Part shown: positions 1-8,639 of the stretch, piece by piece
Layout of the letters: every line of letters starts with the position of its first letter
Position numbering within the stretch: position 1 is the first letter of the stretch
Origin: Caldisericaceae bacterium
GTDB lineage: Bacteria; Caldisericota; Caldisericia; Caldisericales; Caldisericaceae
Length of the DNA: 36,797 nucleotides
Reading direction: 5' to 3'
Assembly (NCBI GenBank): GCA_036574215.1
Contig: JAINCR010000012.1
Coordinates: 1-36,797, forward strand
Notes under the pieces: model-generated
What the model saw: only the letters and a program-made list of their open reading frames with translations
Told to the model about the DNA's origin: nothing
Databases searched by the model: none
Position numbers and translations under genes: made by a program

Positions 1-731
1 AAGCTGAAAAAGGTATTGCTTATATTGATGAAATTGATAAGATAGCCCGTAAAACTGCAAACCCTTCGATAACAAGAGATGTTTCAGGCGAAGGGGTCCA
101 ACAGGGATTATTAAAGATACTTGAAGGCACTATTGCAAATATTCCTCCTCAAGGTGGACGAAAACATCCTTTGCAAGAATTTATAAAAGTAAACACGAGG
201 GATATTCTTTTTATAGGTGGAGGGACATTTGAAGGTCTCGATAGTATTGCCTTAGAGAGGATAAAGAAAAGAAAAATTGGCTTTGGTATTGATGAAGAAG
301 TAAAAGAAGAATTTCTTAAAATTTTACCTAGTGATCTAATAAAATTTGGTTTTATTCCGGAATTTATTGGTAGATTCCCTGTAATTGCTCGGTTAAATAA
401 ACTCGCAAAAGATGAACTGTTAGCGATACTTACTGAACCCAAAAATGCTTTAGTTAAACAGTATCAGAAAATGTTTGCTATTGATGGGGTTGATCTTCAG
501 TTTGAACAAAAAGCACTTGAGTATATTGCAGACGAGTCTTTAAAGTTAAATATTGGTGCACGTGGACTACGTTCGATTATTGAGCAAAGCATGACTGAGT
601 TAATGTATAAAATACCACAAAATAAACAGATTAAAAAATGTATAATCACCAGAGATTTTCTTGAATATGGTTTAGAGCCTGTTCTTTTAAATTCTTTGGG
701 AGAAAAGATTAATTTGAATGAGGTTGCATAG
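1..731 (+). CDS. clpX: ATP-dependent Clp protease ATP-binding subunit ClpX, 3' part
   Basis: The gene is cut by the left edge; the reading frame is open from base 3 and ends at TAG 729-731. ClpX is the AAA+ unfoldase that feeds substrates into the ClpP peptidase in the cytoplasm. Visible in order are the Walker B motif (YIDEIDK, right at the start), the RKH loop (PPQGGRKHP), sensor 1 (GGGTFEGLD), the IGFG loop that docks on ClpP, and sensor 2 ([10 protein letters not shown]) in the small C-terminal domain. The N-terminal zinc domain and Walker A must lie outside the window. The IGF loop indicates a ClpP-dependent unfoldase and makes HslU unlikely. lon follows after 12 bases, so the two protease genes are probably co-transcribed. 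Confidence 0.96.
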   Translation, partial: AEKGIAYIDEIDKIARKTANPSITRDVSGEGVQQGLLKILEGTIANIPPQGGRKHPLQEFIKVNTRDILFIGGGTFEGLDSIALERIKKRKIGFGIDEEVKEEFLKILPSDLIKFGFIPEFIGRFPVIARLNKLAKDELLAILTEPKNALVKQYQKMFAIDGVDLQFEQKALEYIADESLKLNIGARGLRSIIEQSMTELMYKIPQNKQIKKCIITRDFLEYGLEPVLLNSLGEKINLNEVA

Positions 732-743
732 TGGAGGTTTTTA

Positions 744-3083
744 ATGAATAATAAAAGATGGGAAAAGGCATATTCACCGTATTTTCCTTTAAGAGGAATA
801 GTGATGTTTCCCGGAATGGTTGTCCCTTTAGTTGTAGGGAGAGCAAAGTCAATAAATGCTATTGAAAAGGCTTTATCGGAAGATAAACTTATAGTAGTTT
901 CTTCACAAAAAAATGGGCTTATTGAGGATCCAGAAACTGAAGATGTTTATGATGTTGGAGTTGGTTGCGAAATTATTCAGGTTTTAAAACTCCCAGACGG
1001 CACCTATAGAATTATTGTAGAGGGTATTGAGAGAGTTAAAATTCAGAAGTTTGATTTGGCACCAACAATTTGGCATGTTTCTGTTACTCCTTTAGAAACT
1101 TTGTATGAGGAAAGTTCTGAAACTATTGCATTAATGAAACTTGTGTCAGACAAGTTTGCTTTTTATTCTGAACTCAATAAGAAAGTCCCCCAGGATGCGA
1201 TTTTGAGCTTGACCAATGTCGATGATCCTGAAAGGCTTATTACGGTTGTTATATCAAACCTTTTTGTTTCTGTTGAGGAAAAACAAAAAATCCTTGAGAC
1301 AATGGGTGTCAAAGACCAACTTAATATGTTACTCGAAATACTCGAAAGAGAGAATACAATCCTTGAAATTTCAAGAGAAATTGATGAAAAGGTAAGGAAT
1401 AAAATTGAGAAAAGTCAAAAAGAGTATTTTTTGAGGGAAAAACTCAGAGAAATTGAAAAAGAACTTGGAGAAGAAGGTGAAGGTGTTGGCACCATTGGTG
1501 AAGTTAAAAGAAAAATGAAGGGGAGAAAGCACCATAAATATGTGAAAGAAAAGATAGAAGAAGAACTTGAAAAACTAAAGAAAATTCCACCGATGAGCCC
1601 AGAAAGTGGTGTAATACTAAATTACATTGATTGGCTTTTAGCCCTACCTTGGGATCGAAAAACTATTGATACAATTGATGTTAATGTAGCACAAATGATT
1701 TTAGATAAGAATCATTACGACTTGAAAGATGTAAAAGAAAGAATTCTTGAATTAATTGCAGTAAAAAAACTTAAAAAAGATGTAAAAGGTCCTATTCTTT
1801 GCCTTGTTGGTCCTCCTGGTGTTGGAAAAACTTCTCTTGGTAGATCTATTGCAGAAGCCTTAGGTAGAAAGTTTGTTCGAGTTTCTCTTGGAGGCATAAG
1901 AGATGAGGCTGAAATTAGAGGTCATAGGAGAACGTATGTAGGTGCGCTACCTGGGAGAATTATACAGGGCATTAAGCAAGCAGGAGTTAAAAATCCAGTT
2001 TTCCTTCTTGATGAGATCGATAAAGTAGGTACTGATTTTAGGGGGGATCCAACTGCTGCGTTATTAGAGGCATTGGATCCAGAGCAGAACAATTCTTTTT
2101 CTGATAACTATATAGAGCTTCCTTTTGACCTTTCAGAGGTTTTGTTTATAACAACAGCAAATGTTGTAGATACCATTCCACCTGCTTTGTTTGATAGAAT
2201 GGAGGTTTTAAAACTCCCTGGATACGTTGATGAGGAAAAATTACAGATTGCAAAGCGCTTTATTATACCAAAACAAGTTGATGTGCATGGCTTAGTGAAA
2301 AGTGATGTTATAATTTCTGATAATGCAATTTTAAAAATCATTAATGATTATACAAGAGAAGCAGGTTTAAGAAATCTTGAACGTTCTATTACTAAAATCA
2401 TAAGAAAAGTTGCAAAAGAAAAGGCAGAAAAAGGGAGTGTTAGAGTAAAAATTACTGAAAATAATTTAATCAAATATCTTGGAAAGTCAGAGTTTTCAAG
2501 AGAATCGCAAGAGAAGAGAAACTTTACTGGAGTTGCTTGCGGAATGGTTGTTACCTTTGCAGGTGGTGATATAGTCTACATTGAAGCAACAAAAATGCCA
2601 GGAAAAGGGAGTTTACTTCTTACAGGTCAGTTGGGAGATGTTATGAAGGAATCTGCTCAAGCAGCCTTAAGCTATATAAGAGCTAATACTCAAAAACTTG
2701 ATATTAAACCAGATTTCTATGATAAATTTGATATCCATATTCATGTTCCTGAAGGTGCTGTTCCAAAAGAAGGACCATCTGCTGGTATTACAATATTTGT
2801 TGCTTTGGTATCTGTATTAAAGGAAATCCCTATTGATATAGATGTTGCAATGACAGGTGAAATTACCCTGAGAGGAAGGGTGCTTCCTGTGGGTGGCATT
2901 AAAGAGAAAGTACTTGGTGCATATAGGGCTAATAAAAAAACCGTGATTCTTCCAAAGGGAAATGAAATTGATTTAGATGATATTCCAGAGAATGTTAAGA
3001 AAAAGGTTAAAATACATTTAATAGAAAACGTAGAGGAGGCATTGAATATTGCGCTAAGAGATGAAAATAGGAACCATTCTTAA
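744..3083 (+). CDS. lon: ATP-dependent Lon protease (LonA type)
   Basis: A 779-residue cytoplasmic serine protease that degrades misfolded and regulatory proteins using ATP. The N-terminal LON substrate-binding domain (about residues 10-205) is followed by a helical linker, an AAA+ module with Walker A GPPGVGKT near residue 356 and Walker B FLLDEIDK near 420, and the protease domain. The catalytic dyad is Ser679 (in KEGPSAG) and Lys722 (in GGIKEK), the same numbering as in E. coli Lon. The soluble LonA form is indicated by the N domain and lack of membrane helices. The ATG has a strong GGAGG at 733-737. The 3' end overlaps the following rodZ-like gene by 23 bases, suggesting translational coupling. 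Confidence 0.98.
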   Translation: MNNKRWEKAYSPYFPLRGIVMFPGMVVPLVVGRAKSINAIEKALSEDKLIVVSSQKNGLIEDPETEDVYDVGVGCEIIQVLKLPDGTYRIIVEGIERVKIQKFDLAPTIWHVSVTPLETLYEESSETIALMKLVSDKFAFYSELNKKVPQDAILSLTNVDDPERLITVVISNLFVSVEEKQKILETMGVKDQLNMLLEILERENTILEISREIDEKVRNKIEKSQKEYFLREKLREIEKELGEEGEGVGTIGEVKRKMKGRKHHKYVKEKIEEELEKLKKIPPMSPESGVILNYIDWLLALPWDRKTIDTIDVNVAQMILDKNHYDLKDVKERILELIAVKKLKKDVKGPILCLVGPPGVGKTSLGRSIAEALGRKFVRVSLGGIRDEAEIRGHRRTYVGALPGRIIQGIKQAGVKNPVFLLDEIDKVGTDFRGDPTAALLEALDPEQNNSFSDNYIELPFDLSEVLFITTANVVDTIPPALFDRMEVLKLPGYVDEEKLQIAKRFIIPKQVDVHGLVKSDVIISDNAILKIINDYTREAGLRNLERSITKIIRKVAKEKAEKGSVRVKITENNLIKYLGKSEFSRESQEKRNFTGVACGMVVTFAGGDIVYIEATKMPGKGSLLLTGQLGDVMKESAQAALSYIRANTQKLDIKPDFYDKFDIHIHVPEGAVPKEGPSAGITIFVALVSVLKEIPIDIDVAMTGEITLRGRVLPVGGIKEKVLGAYRANKKTVILPKGNEIDLDDIPENVKKKVKIHLIENVEEALNIALRDENRNHS

Positions 3084-3801
3084 AGAAGAAAGAGAAAAAC
3101 GAGGTTTAACTTTAGAAGATGTTTCAAAAGAAACACTTATAAGACTTTACTATCTTGAGAAAATAGAAAACGATGATTTTGGTTCCGAATTCGATGGCTA
3201 TATTTTGTCCTATATTCGCATGTATGCAGAATTTCTAAATATAGATTCCTTACCTCTTATAAGTGAATACAAAAGTTTGTTTGTTAAATCTGAAAAGCAT
3301 GCAAAACACAAAGCATTCCCGATTAGTAAATTTTTCGCAATTCCTTTTCTTATTTTTTTTGCTCTTTTAATCGTAGTTTTTTTATTAAAATCGTTTATTA
3401 TTAAAAATTCGCAACTTCCGCCAAAGCAGGATATTTCAACCAACATAAGCTCAGAAGTGCCTCCATCAGTTAGTGAAGAAACTCCTTCCAATACAACACC
3501 TAAAGAGGAAAATAATGTTGTTGAAGAAACACCAAAGGAAGCGCCAGTTGTTGTTGTTCTTACAGCGTCAGGAAGATGTTGGCTTGGCATAAATCAAGAT
3601 GGGAAGACGACTCAGAAATTCATAAATAACGGCGAAACACTTAAACTGACTGCACAAAACTATATACAAATAAGGTTTGGTAACGCTAAGGTTGTGAAGA
3701 TAAATTATAATGGTAAAGATTTAGGCGTGGCAAGTTCTACAAAAACAGTAATTGACTATAAATTCACAAAAGAAAAGGCTCAGTTTTTGGGGAGTCAATG
3801 A
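3061..3801 (+). CDS. rodZ: RodZ-like helix-turn-helix membrane protein
   Basis: A 246-residue single-pass membrane protein with the RodZ layout. An N-terminal helix-turn-helix (about residues 1-70) resembles the RodZ cytoplasmic domain that binds MreB. A transmembrane helix at about 91-114 follows, then a Pro/Ser/Thr/Glu-rich linker (about 115-162), then a C-terminal beta domain of the DUF4115 type (about 163-246, with GRCWLGINQDG). RodZ links the MreB cytoskeleton to cell-wall synthesis in rod-shaped cells. The start overlaps the end of lon, and its stop overlaps the rimO start as ATGA. Gene order lon-rodZ-rimO places it in a housekeeping operon. The family assignment is good; a role in shape is inferred from the family. 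Confidence 0.85.
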   Translation: MKIGTILKEEREKRGLTLEDVSKETLIRLYYLEKIENDDFGSEFDGYILSYIRMYAEFLNIDSLPLISEYKSLFVKSEKHAKHKAFPISKFFAIPFLIFFALLIVVFLLKSFIIKNSQLPPKQDISTNISSEVPPSVSEETPSNTTPKEENNVVEETPKEAPVVVVLTASGRCWLGINQDGKTTQKFINNGETLKLTAQNYIQIRFGNAKVVKINYNGKDLGVASSTKTVIDYKFTKEKAQFLGSQ

Positions 3802-5081
3802 AGAAAGTTTCTATAGTTAGCCTGGGTTGTCCTAAAAACCTTGTTGATGCTGAAAGAGTGCTTGGATATTTAGCAGGAGACTATAAGATTTCTTTTAATC
3901 CTGACAATTCAGATGTTGTTATTATTAATACCTGCGCTTTCTTGGAGGTAGCTCGTAATGAATCTGAAAGTGTGATTAAAGAATTTGTTTTAAAAAAGCG
4001 TAAGGGAATTATAGAAAAGGTTGTCGTTATGGGGTGTTATCCTTCGCTAAATGTAGATTATCTGAAAAATAAATTTAAGTACGTAGATGCCTTTGTGGGA
4101 ACTAATAATTTAGCTGACATTAAGAAGGCAATCGAAAAAGGTGGTTTATTTGTTAACGCTGAACCTGAATTTATAGAGCTACCCCGTTTACAGCTCACTT
4201 TGCCTCATTACAGTTATTTAAAAATTGCAGATGGGTGTAATCATAAGTGTGCATTTTGCTTAATACCCAACATCAAAGGCTTGCTTCATAGTTTTAAAAT
4301 GGAATTTTTAATTGAAGAAGCAAAAGCGTTAGCTCGAAATGGCGTAAAGGAACTGATACTGATAGCTCAAGATACAACACAATACGGACTTGACTTCTAT
4401 GGGGAAATTAAACTCATTCCACTTTTAGAAGCATTAGAGAAAATCGATGGGTTTGAATGGATAAGGATACTATATACATATCCACAACCTTACATTTTTG
4501 AGTTAGTTAAATTTATGAAAGATTCAAAAAAAATTGTTCCATACATAGATATGCCAATACAGCATGTAAGTGATAAGATACTTCGTTTGATGAAAAGAGG
4601 GTATTCTGCCCATGAACTTGAAAGGATTGTTGATTTTATCAAATCAAATGGGTTTGCATTGAGGACATCGGTTATAGTAGGATTTCCTCAAGAAGACGAT
4701 AAAGACTTCGAAGAGCTTTTAAGATTTATTGAGAAATACGGAATAGACCATCTGGGTATATTCGCATACTCAAAAGAAAATGGAACATTTAGTTATTCAA
4801 TGGAAGATGTTCCTAGTAAGGATGTTCATAATCGCTTAAAAGAGCTTGAGGCACTTAAAGAAGAAATTGCTCTTAAAAGAAGCAACAGCTTTTTAAATAA
4901 AGAGGTGCCTTTTGTAGTTGATTTTGTTGATAGGAATAAAAAGATAAGTACAGGAAGGACAATTTTTGATGCTCCCGATATTGATAATATAGTTTATGTT
5001 AAAAAAGTCCTTAAGCAATCAAATTTTTACAAAGGTATTGTTAAGCAAGTTGACAAATACGAATGGTTGATAGAGGTATAA
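3798..5081 (+). CDS. rimO: Ribosomal protein S12 methylthiotransferase RimO
   Basis: A radical-SAM enzyme that adds a methylthio group to a conserved aspartate of ribosomal protein S12. The N-terminal methylthiotransferase domain carries three cluster-binding cysteines, C11 (SLGCPKN), C46 (NTCAF) and C80 (MGCYP). The radical-SAM motif is C147-x3-C151-x2-C154 (CNHKCAFC), and the following LIPNIKG together with the preceding YLKIADG favour RimO over the tRNA enzyme MiaB. A C-terminal TRAM domain covers about residues 365-427. The ATG shares ATGA with the rodZ-like stop and is preceded by GGGGAG at 3789-3794. At 427 residues it is full length. Confidence 0.95.
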   Translation: MKKVSIVSLGCPKNLVDAERVLGYLAGDYKISFNPDNSDVVIINTCAFLEVARNESESVIKEFVLKKRKGIIEKVVVMGCYPSLNVDYLKNKFKYVDAFVGTNNLADIKKAIEKGGLFVNAEPEFIELPRLQLTLPHYSYLKIADGCNHKCAFCLIPNIKGLLHSFKMEFLIEEAKALARNGVKELILIAQDTTQYGLDFYGEIKLIPLLEALEKIDGFEWIRILYTYPQPYIFELVKFMKDSKKIVPYIDMPIQHVSDKILRLMKRGYSAHELERIVDFIKSNGFALRTSVIVGFPQEDDKDFEELLRFIEKYGIDHLGIFAYSKENGTFSYSMEDVPSKDVHNRLKELEALKEEIALKRSNSFLNKEVPFVVDFVDRNKKISTGRTIFDAPDIDNIVYVKKVLKQSNFYKGIVKQVDKYEWLIEV

Positions 5082-5082
5082 G

Positions 5083-5628
5083 ATGAGAATTTTTATAGCC
5101 TTGAAAACAACTTCTTATGAGAGCAATTTGTTTAAGTTAGTTTTAGAGTTTAAAAAATCTATTAAGGGGAATATTAAGTGGGTTTCTAAAGACAACCTTC
5201 ATGTAACGGAAAAATTTTTAGGGGAAGTATCAGAAGATTTTCTTAAAGAAATTTTCCAAATAGTTAATGAAATTGCAAGTTCATTTGAAAGTTTTGACTT
5301 CTATATAAAAGGGGTTTCTGGTTTCCCATCAATAGATAATGCAAGAGTTCTTTTCTTTTCTATTGTTGATCCAACTGAATCTATTGTTAAAATCATGAAA
5401 GATTTTGATGAGCGCTTTTTGAAATTCGATTTTAAGCGTGAAACCTCATACATCCCGCATATTACTTTTGGTAGGGCTAAAGGTGAGTTTGTGGACATTT
5501 CTAAGCTAAGTGTGCCTGACTTTGAAATTAAGGTTTCTGCGTTGGGTTTAACAGTATTTGAAAGTAAACTTGAAAGTAGTGGTCCTAAGTATAATGAAAT
5601 TGGGGGCTTTGATTTTTTAAATAAGTAA
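5083..5628 (+). CDS. thpR: RNA 2',3'-cyclic phosphodiesterase (2'-5' RNA ligase family)
   Basis: A 181-residue member of the 2H phosphoesterase superfamily. Both catalytic H-x-T motifs are present, H40-V-T42 and H126-I-T128, at the expected spacing. Family members hydrolyse RNA 2',3'-cyclic phosphates and in vitro can join tRNA halves by a 2'-5' bond; the cellular substrate is not known from sequence. The gene starts one base after the rimO stop, with GAGG just upstream. Its last bases hold the recA promoter. thpR next to recA is seen in several bacteria, often with cinA between or before them; cinA is absent here. Confidence 0.9.
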   Translation: MRIFIALKTTSYESNLFKLVLEFKKSIKGNIKWVSKDNLHVTEKFLGEVSEDFLKEIFQIVNEIASSFESFDFYIKGVSGFPSIDNARVLFFSIVDPTESIVKIMKDFDERFLKFDFKRETSYIPHITFGRAKGEFVDISKLSVPDFEIKVSALGLTVFESKLESSGPKYNEIGGFDFLNK

Positions 5629-5637
5629 TGTTATAAT
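5609..5637 (+). promoter_or_regulatory. Promoter for recA
   Basis: TTGATT at 5609-5614 and TATAAT at 5632-5637 are separated by 17 bases, and TG at 5629-5630 makes an extended -10 (TGTTATAAT). It lies across the stop codon of thpR, so recA can be transcribed apart from the upstream operon. The start would fall near 5644, just before the GAGAGG ribosome-binding site. I see no obvious LexA-type palindrome, so damage induction is not evident. Confidence 0.7.
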
Positions 5638-5662
5638 AATTTAAAAAGAGAGGTTGATGGAT

Positions 5663-6679
5663 ATGGCTAATAACGAATCTAATGAAAAAGAACAAGCATT
5701 AAAACTTGCCATGATGCAAGCAGAAAAGGAATATGGAAAAGGCTCGGTGATGAGGCTTGGAGATAAAAAAGCAAGTTTAAGCATAGAAGTTATACCAACT
5801 GGAATTTATTCGCTTGACCTTGCTTTAGGAGTAGGTGGTTTTCCACGTGGAAGAATTATTGAAATTTTTGGCCCTGAAGGAAGTGGAAAAACAACTCTTG
5901 CTTTAGAAGCAATAGCAAATACTCAAAAAATGGGTGGTAAAGCCCTTTTTGTGGATGTGGAACATGCCTTTTCACAAGAATATGCAAAGAGTTTGGGAGT
6001 AAATGTTGAGGATTTGATTGTTTCTCAGCCTGATTACGCCGAACAGGCGCTTGATATAATAGACATTTTTGTAAGATCTGGCGCTGTTGACATCGTTGTG
6101 TTGGATTCTGTTGCTGCACTTGTGCCTAAAGCTGAATTAGAAGGAGAAATGGGCGAATCGTTTATGGGTGTACAGGCAAGGCTAATGTCACAGGCTTTGA
6201 GGAAATTAAACGGAAGCATTAGTAAATCAAAAACTTGCATGGTTTTTATTAACCAATTAAGGGAAAAGATTGGTGTTGTATTTGGTAATCCTGAGGTTAC
6301 TCCTGGCGGCAGGGCACTTAAGTTTTTTGCCTCTGTCCGCCTTGATGTGAGAAGAGCAGAATCGATAAACGGTGATGCTGGTGGTGCAGGCAACAGGATT
6401 AGAATTAAAGTCGTTAAAAATAAAGTTGCTCCACCATACAAAGAAGCAGAAGTTGACCTTATTTTTGGTCAAGGAATTTCAAAGATTGCCGATCTCTTTG
6501 ATGTGGCTGTGCAAAATGAAATTATTAAGAAATCTGGTTCTTTTTATTCCTACGGTGATATTAAACTCGGACAAGGAAGAGATAACGCTATTAAGGTGAT
6601 TTCAGGTTCAGAAGAATTGCTTCAGAAGATTAAAAAAGAGCTTGATGAGAAACTCTTCACAAAAAAAGAAGAACAATAA
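5663..6679 (+). CDS. recA: Recombinase RecA
   Basis: A 338-residue RecA that forms the filament on single-stranded DNA for homologous recombination. Walker A GPEGSGKT is at residues 70-77, the catalytic glutamate is E100 (VEHA), and the L2 region plus ATP cap read [21 protein letters not shown] chose the ATG at 5663 because GAGAGG at 5648-5653 is 9 bases upstream; TTG 5654 and ATG 5657 in the same frame are too close to it. One oddity is that the aspartate four residues after the catalytic Glu (Asp100 in E. coli, touching the ATP adenine) is Ser104 here. The 3' end overlaps recX by 35 bases. Confidence 0.98.
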   Translation: MANNESNEKEQALKLAMMQAEKEYGKGSVMRLGDKKASLSIEVIPTGIYSLDLALGVGGFPRGRIIEIFGPEGSGKTTLALEAIANTQKMGGKALFVDVEHAFSQEYAKSLGVNVEDLIVSQPDYAEQALDIIDIFVRSGAVDIVVLDSVAALVPKAELEGEMGESFMGVQARLMSQALRKLNGSISKSKTCMVFINQLREKIGVVFGNPEVTPGGRALKFFASVRLDVRRAESINGDAGGAGNRIRIKVVKNKVAPPYKEAEVDLIFGQGISKIADLFDVAVQNEIIKKSGSFYSYGDIKLGQGRDNAIKVISGSEELLQKIKKELDEKLFTKKEEQ

Positions 6680-7079
6680 TGCACTTGAATATGCATTAAA
6701 ACTAATTTCAAAGAGAGATTATTCAGAATTTGAAATTAGACGAAAATTGAATAAATACACGGCTTCAGAAGTTGAAGAAACTATTTTAAAATTAAAGGGA
6801 AGAGGACTTCTTTTGGACGAAAAGTATGCAGCAAACCTCATTGATAAGTGTATAAGTAAAAAGTACGGTTTTTATAAAGTTGAAGAAGTGCTTAGGTCAA
6901 AAGGTGTTTTAAATAGTGAAACAAAAGCACTTCTTGCGGAGAAATATTCTTTAGATATTGAAAGAAAGATAATATTGAATTTTTTAAATAAAAAGCCCAA
7001 AGATAAGCTTTATCCGTATTTAATTCAAAGAGGTTTTAGGTCCAATATCGTTCAGGAAGTCCTCACCTTAAAAGATTAA
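6645..7079 (+). CDS. recX: RecA regulator RecX
   Basis: A 144-residue helical protein of the RecX family, which binds within the RecA filament groove and tunes its activity. Recognisable three-helix repeats include [26 protein letters not shown] and [16 protein letters not shown]. The ATG at 6645 is preceded by AAAGAG; a TTG three bases earlier is less likely. It overlaps recA by 35 bases, the usual recA-recX arrangement, which ties its translation to recA. The last codons take part in a possible hairpin over the rny ribosome-binding site. Confidence 0.92.
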   Translation: MRNSSQKKKNNNALEYALKLISKRDYSEFEIRRKLNKYTASEVEETILKLKGRGLLLDEKYAANLIDKCISKKYGFYKVEEVLRSKGVLNSETKALLAEKYSLDIERKIILNFLNKKPKDKLYPYLIQRGFRSNIVQEVLTLKD

Positions 7080-7088
7080 GGAGGTGAG
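7062..7088 (+). promoter_or_regulatory. Possible hairpin masking the strong rny ribosome-binding site
   Basis: The rny ribosome-binding site AAGGAGGTGA (7078-7087) matches the complement of the 16S 3' end over ten bases. CTCACC at 7062-7067 can pair with GGTGAG at 7083-7088, and TTA 7068-7070 with TAA 7077-7079, leaving a 6-base loop and a 3-base bulge. The left arm is in the last recX codons, so a ribosome finishing recX would open the structure. The bases are seen directly; regulation is an inference. Confidence 0.4.
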
Positions 7089-7091
7089 AAG

Positions 7092-8639
7092 ATGGATGTT
7101 CCATACATTTTGTACATAATAGTAACTATTGTTATGTTTTTAATAGGTGGTCTTTTTGGATGGTTTTTACAAGGTTATGTCTTAAAATCGAAGTATGGTT
7201 CAGTAGATGACTACCTTAATAAAAAGAAGAATGAATTAGAAAATGATTTAGAAATCGAAAAGAGGGAGATGAAAGTTGCCCTTAAGGAAGAATACGATAA
7301 AAAAGCCCAGGAATTAGAGAATAGAGTTAAAGAGAGACAAAGGGAACTTCAGGAAATTGAGAATAGACTTCTTAAAAAAGAAGAAATAGTTGATAGGCGT
7401 TCACAATTAATTGATAAGAAAGAAAAGGACTTAACGAAAAAAGAAGAGGATTTGCATCTATTGGCTAAAACAGTTGAGGAGAAACAAAAGAATATTGATT
7501 TAGAACTTTTCAAAATTGCCTCTTTAACAAAAGAAGAAGCAAGAGACATTATCTTAAGAAGGGTTGAACAAGACTTAGCAAAAGAAATTTCTAAAAGAAT
7601 TGCAGAAGCAGAAGAGGAAATAAAATCACAATCAAAAGAAAAAGCTAAGGTTATTCTTTCACAAGCAATTGAAAATAGTGCTATCGATTATGTTTCTGAA
7701 ACAACTGTTTCTGTTGTTCCACTCCCGTCGGATGATATTAAAGGAAGAATAATTGGAAGGGATGGAAGAAATATAAGAACTTTTGAAACTCTTACGGGAG
7801 TTGATTTACTAATCGATGATACTCCCGAGGCTGTAACCTTATCGTGTTTTGATCCTGTAAGAAGAGAAATTGCAAGAAGAGCATTAGAGAGATTAATTAT
7901 CGATGGGAGAATTCATCCTGCAAGAATAGAAGAATTTGTTTCTGAAGCTGAAGCTGAGTTTGAAGAAGTTGTTTTGAACGATGCTGAAAAAGCTCTTATG
8001 AGTATAGGGCTTTATGGCTTTTCAAACGAGGTAAAACGGCTTATCGGGGAGATGAAGTATAGAACAAGTTACGGACAAAATCTTTTAAAGCATTCTTTAG
8101 AAGTTGCTTTAATTGCAGGAAAATTAGCAGAGGAGCTCTCTGAAAATGTAATACTTGCAAAAAGAGCAGGTTTACTCCACGATATTGGTAAAGTGCTTCA
8201 ACAAGAAATTGAAGGTCCCCATGCTATCATCGGTGGAGAATTTTTAAAGAAATACGGTGAAGATGAAAGAGTTGTCCATGCTGTTCAATCTCATCATGGT
8301 GATATTAAGCAAGAGAGTGTGCTTGATGTAATTGTCCAAGTTGCAGATACGCTATCTGCTACAAGACCGGGGGCAAGAAGAGAGGACCTTGAGAATTACA
8401 TCAAAAGAATGGAGGAACTTGAAAAGATTGCAACCTCAGTGCAAGGAGTAAAAAAAGCGTTCATTGTCCAAGCTGGAAGAGAAGTAAGAATTCTTGTTAA
8501 TCCAGAAGAGGTAAGCGAAGAAACCTCGTTTAAAATTGCAAGAGATGTCGCAAAAACTATCGAAGAATCTATAGTTTATCCGGGTGTTATAAAGGTTACG
8601 GTAGTAAGAGAAACAAGATACATCGAATATGCAAAATAA
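7092..8639 (+). CDS. rny: Ribonuclease Y
   Basis: A 515-residue membrane-anchored endoribonuclease that starts mRNA decay in many bacteria lacking RNase E. Parts in order are an N-terminal transmembrane helix (about residues 4-28), a long charged coiled coil (about 35-195), a KH RNA-binding domain (IKGRIIGRDGRNIRTFE, about 215-270) and a metal-dependent HD domain with the HD pair in GLLHDIGK (about residue 359) and further histidines in QSHHGD. Length is typical for the family. It follows recX by 12 bases with a very strong ribosome-binding site, and its last 11 bases overlap uvrC. Confidence 0.97.
   Translation: MDVPYILYIIVTIVMFLIGGLFGWFLQGYVLKSKYGSVDDYLNKKKNELENDLEIEKREMKVALKEEYDKKAQELENRVKERQRELQEIENRLLKKEEIVDRRSQLIDKKEKDLTKKEEDLHLLAKTVEEKQKNIDLELFKIASLTKEEARDIILRRVEQDLAKEISKRIAEAEEEIKSQSKEKAKVILSQAIENSAIDYVSETTVSVVPLPSDDIKGRIIGRDGRNIRTFETLTGVDLLIDDTPEAVTLSCFDPVRREIARRALERLIIDGRIHPARIEEFVSEAEAEFEEVVLNDAEKALMSIGLYGFSNEVKRLIGEMKYRTSYGQNLLKHSLEVALIAGKLAEELSENVILAKRAGLLHDIGKVLQQEIEGPHAIIGGEFLKKYGEDERVVHAVQSHHGDIKQESVLDVIVQVADTLSATRPGARREDLENYIKRMEELEKIATSVQGVKKAFIVQAGREVRILVNPEEVSEETSFKIARDVAKTIEESIVYPGVIKVTVVRETRYIEYAK

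Noticed and set aside
3210-3590. A 126-codon minus-strand frame opposite the rodZ-like gene
   Set aside because: The plus-strand protein has the full RodZ layout; the antisense product shows no domain.
6034-6441. A 135-codon minus-strand frame opposite recA
   Set aside because: RecA is conserved residue by residue across it, and the antisense product shows no family features or ribosome-binding site.
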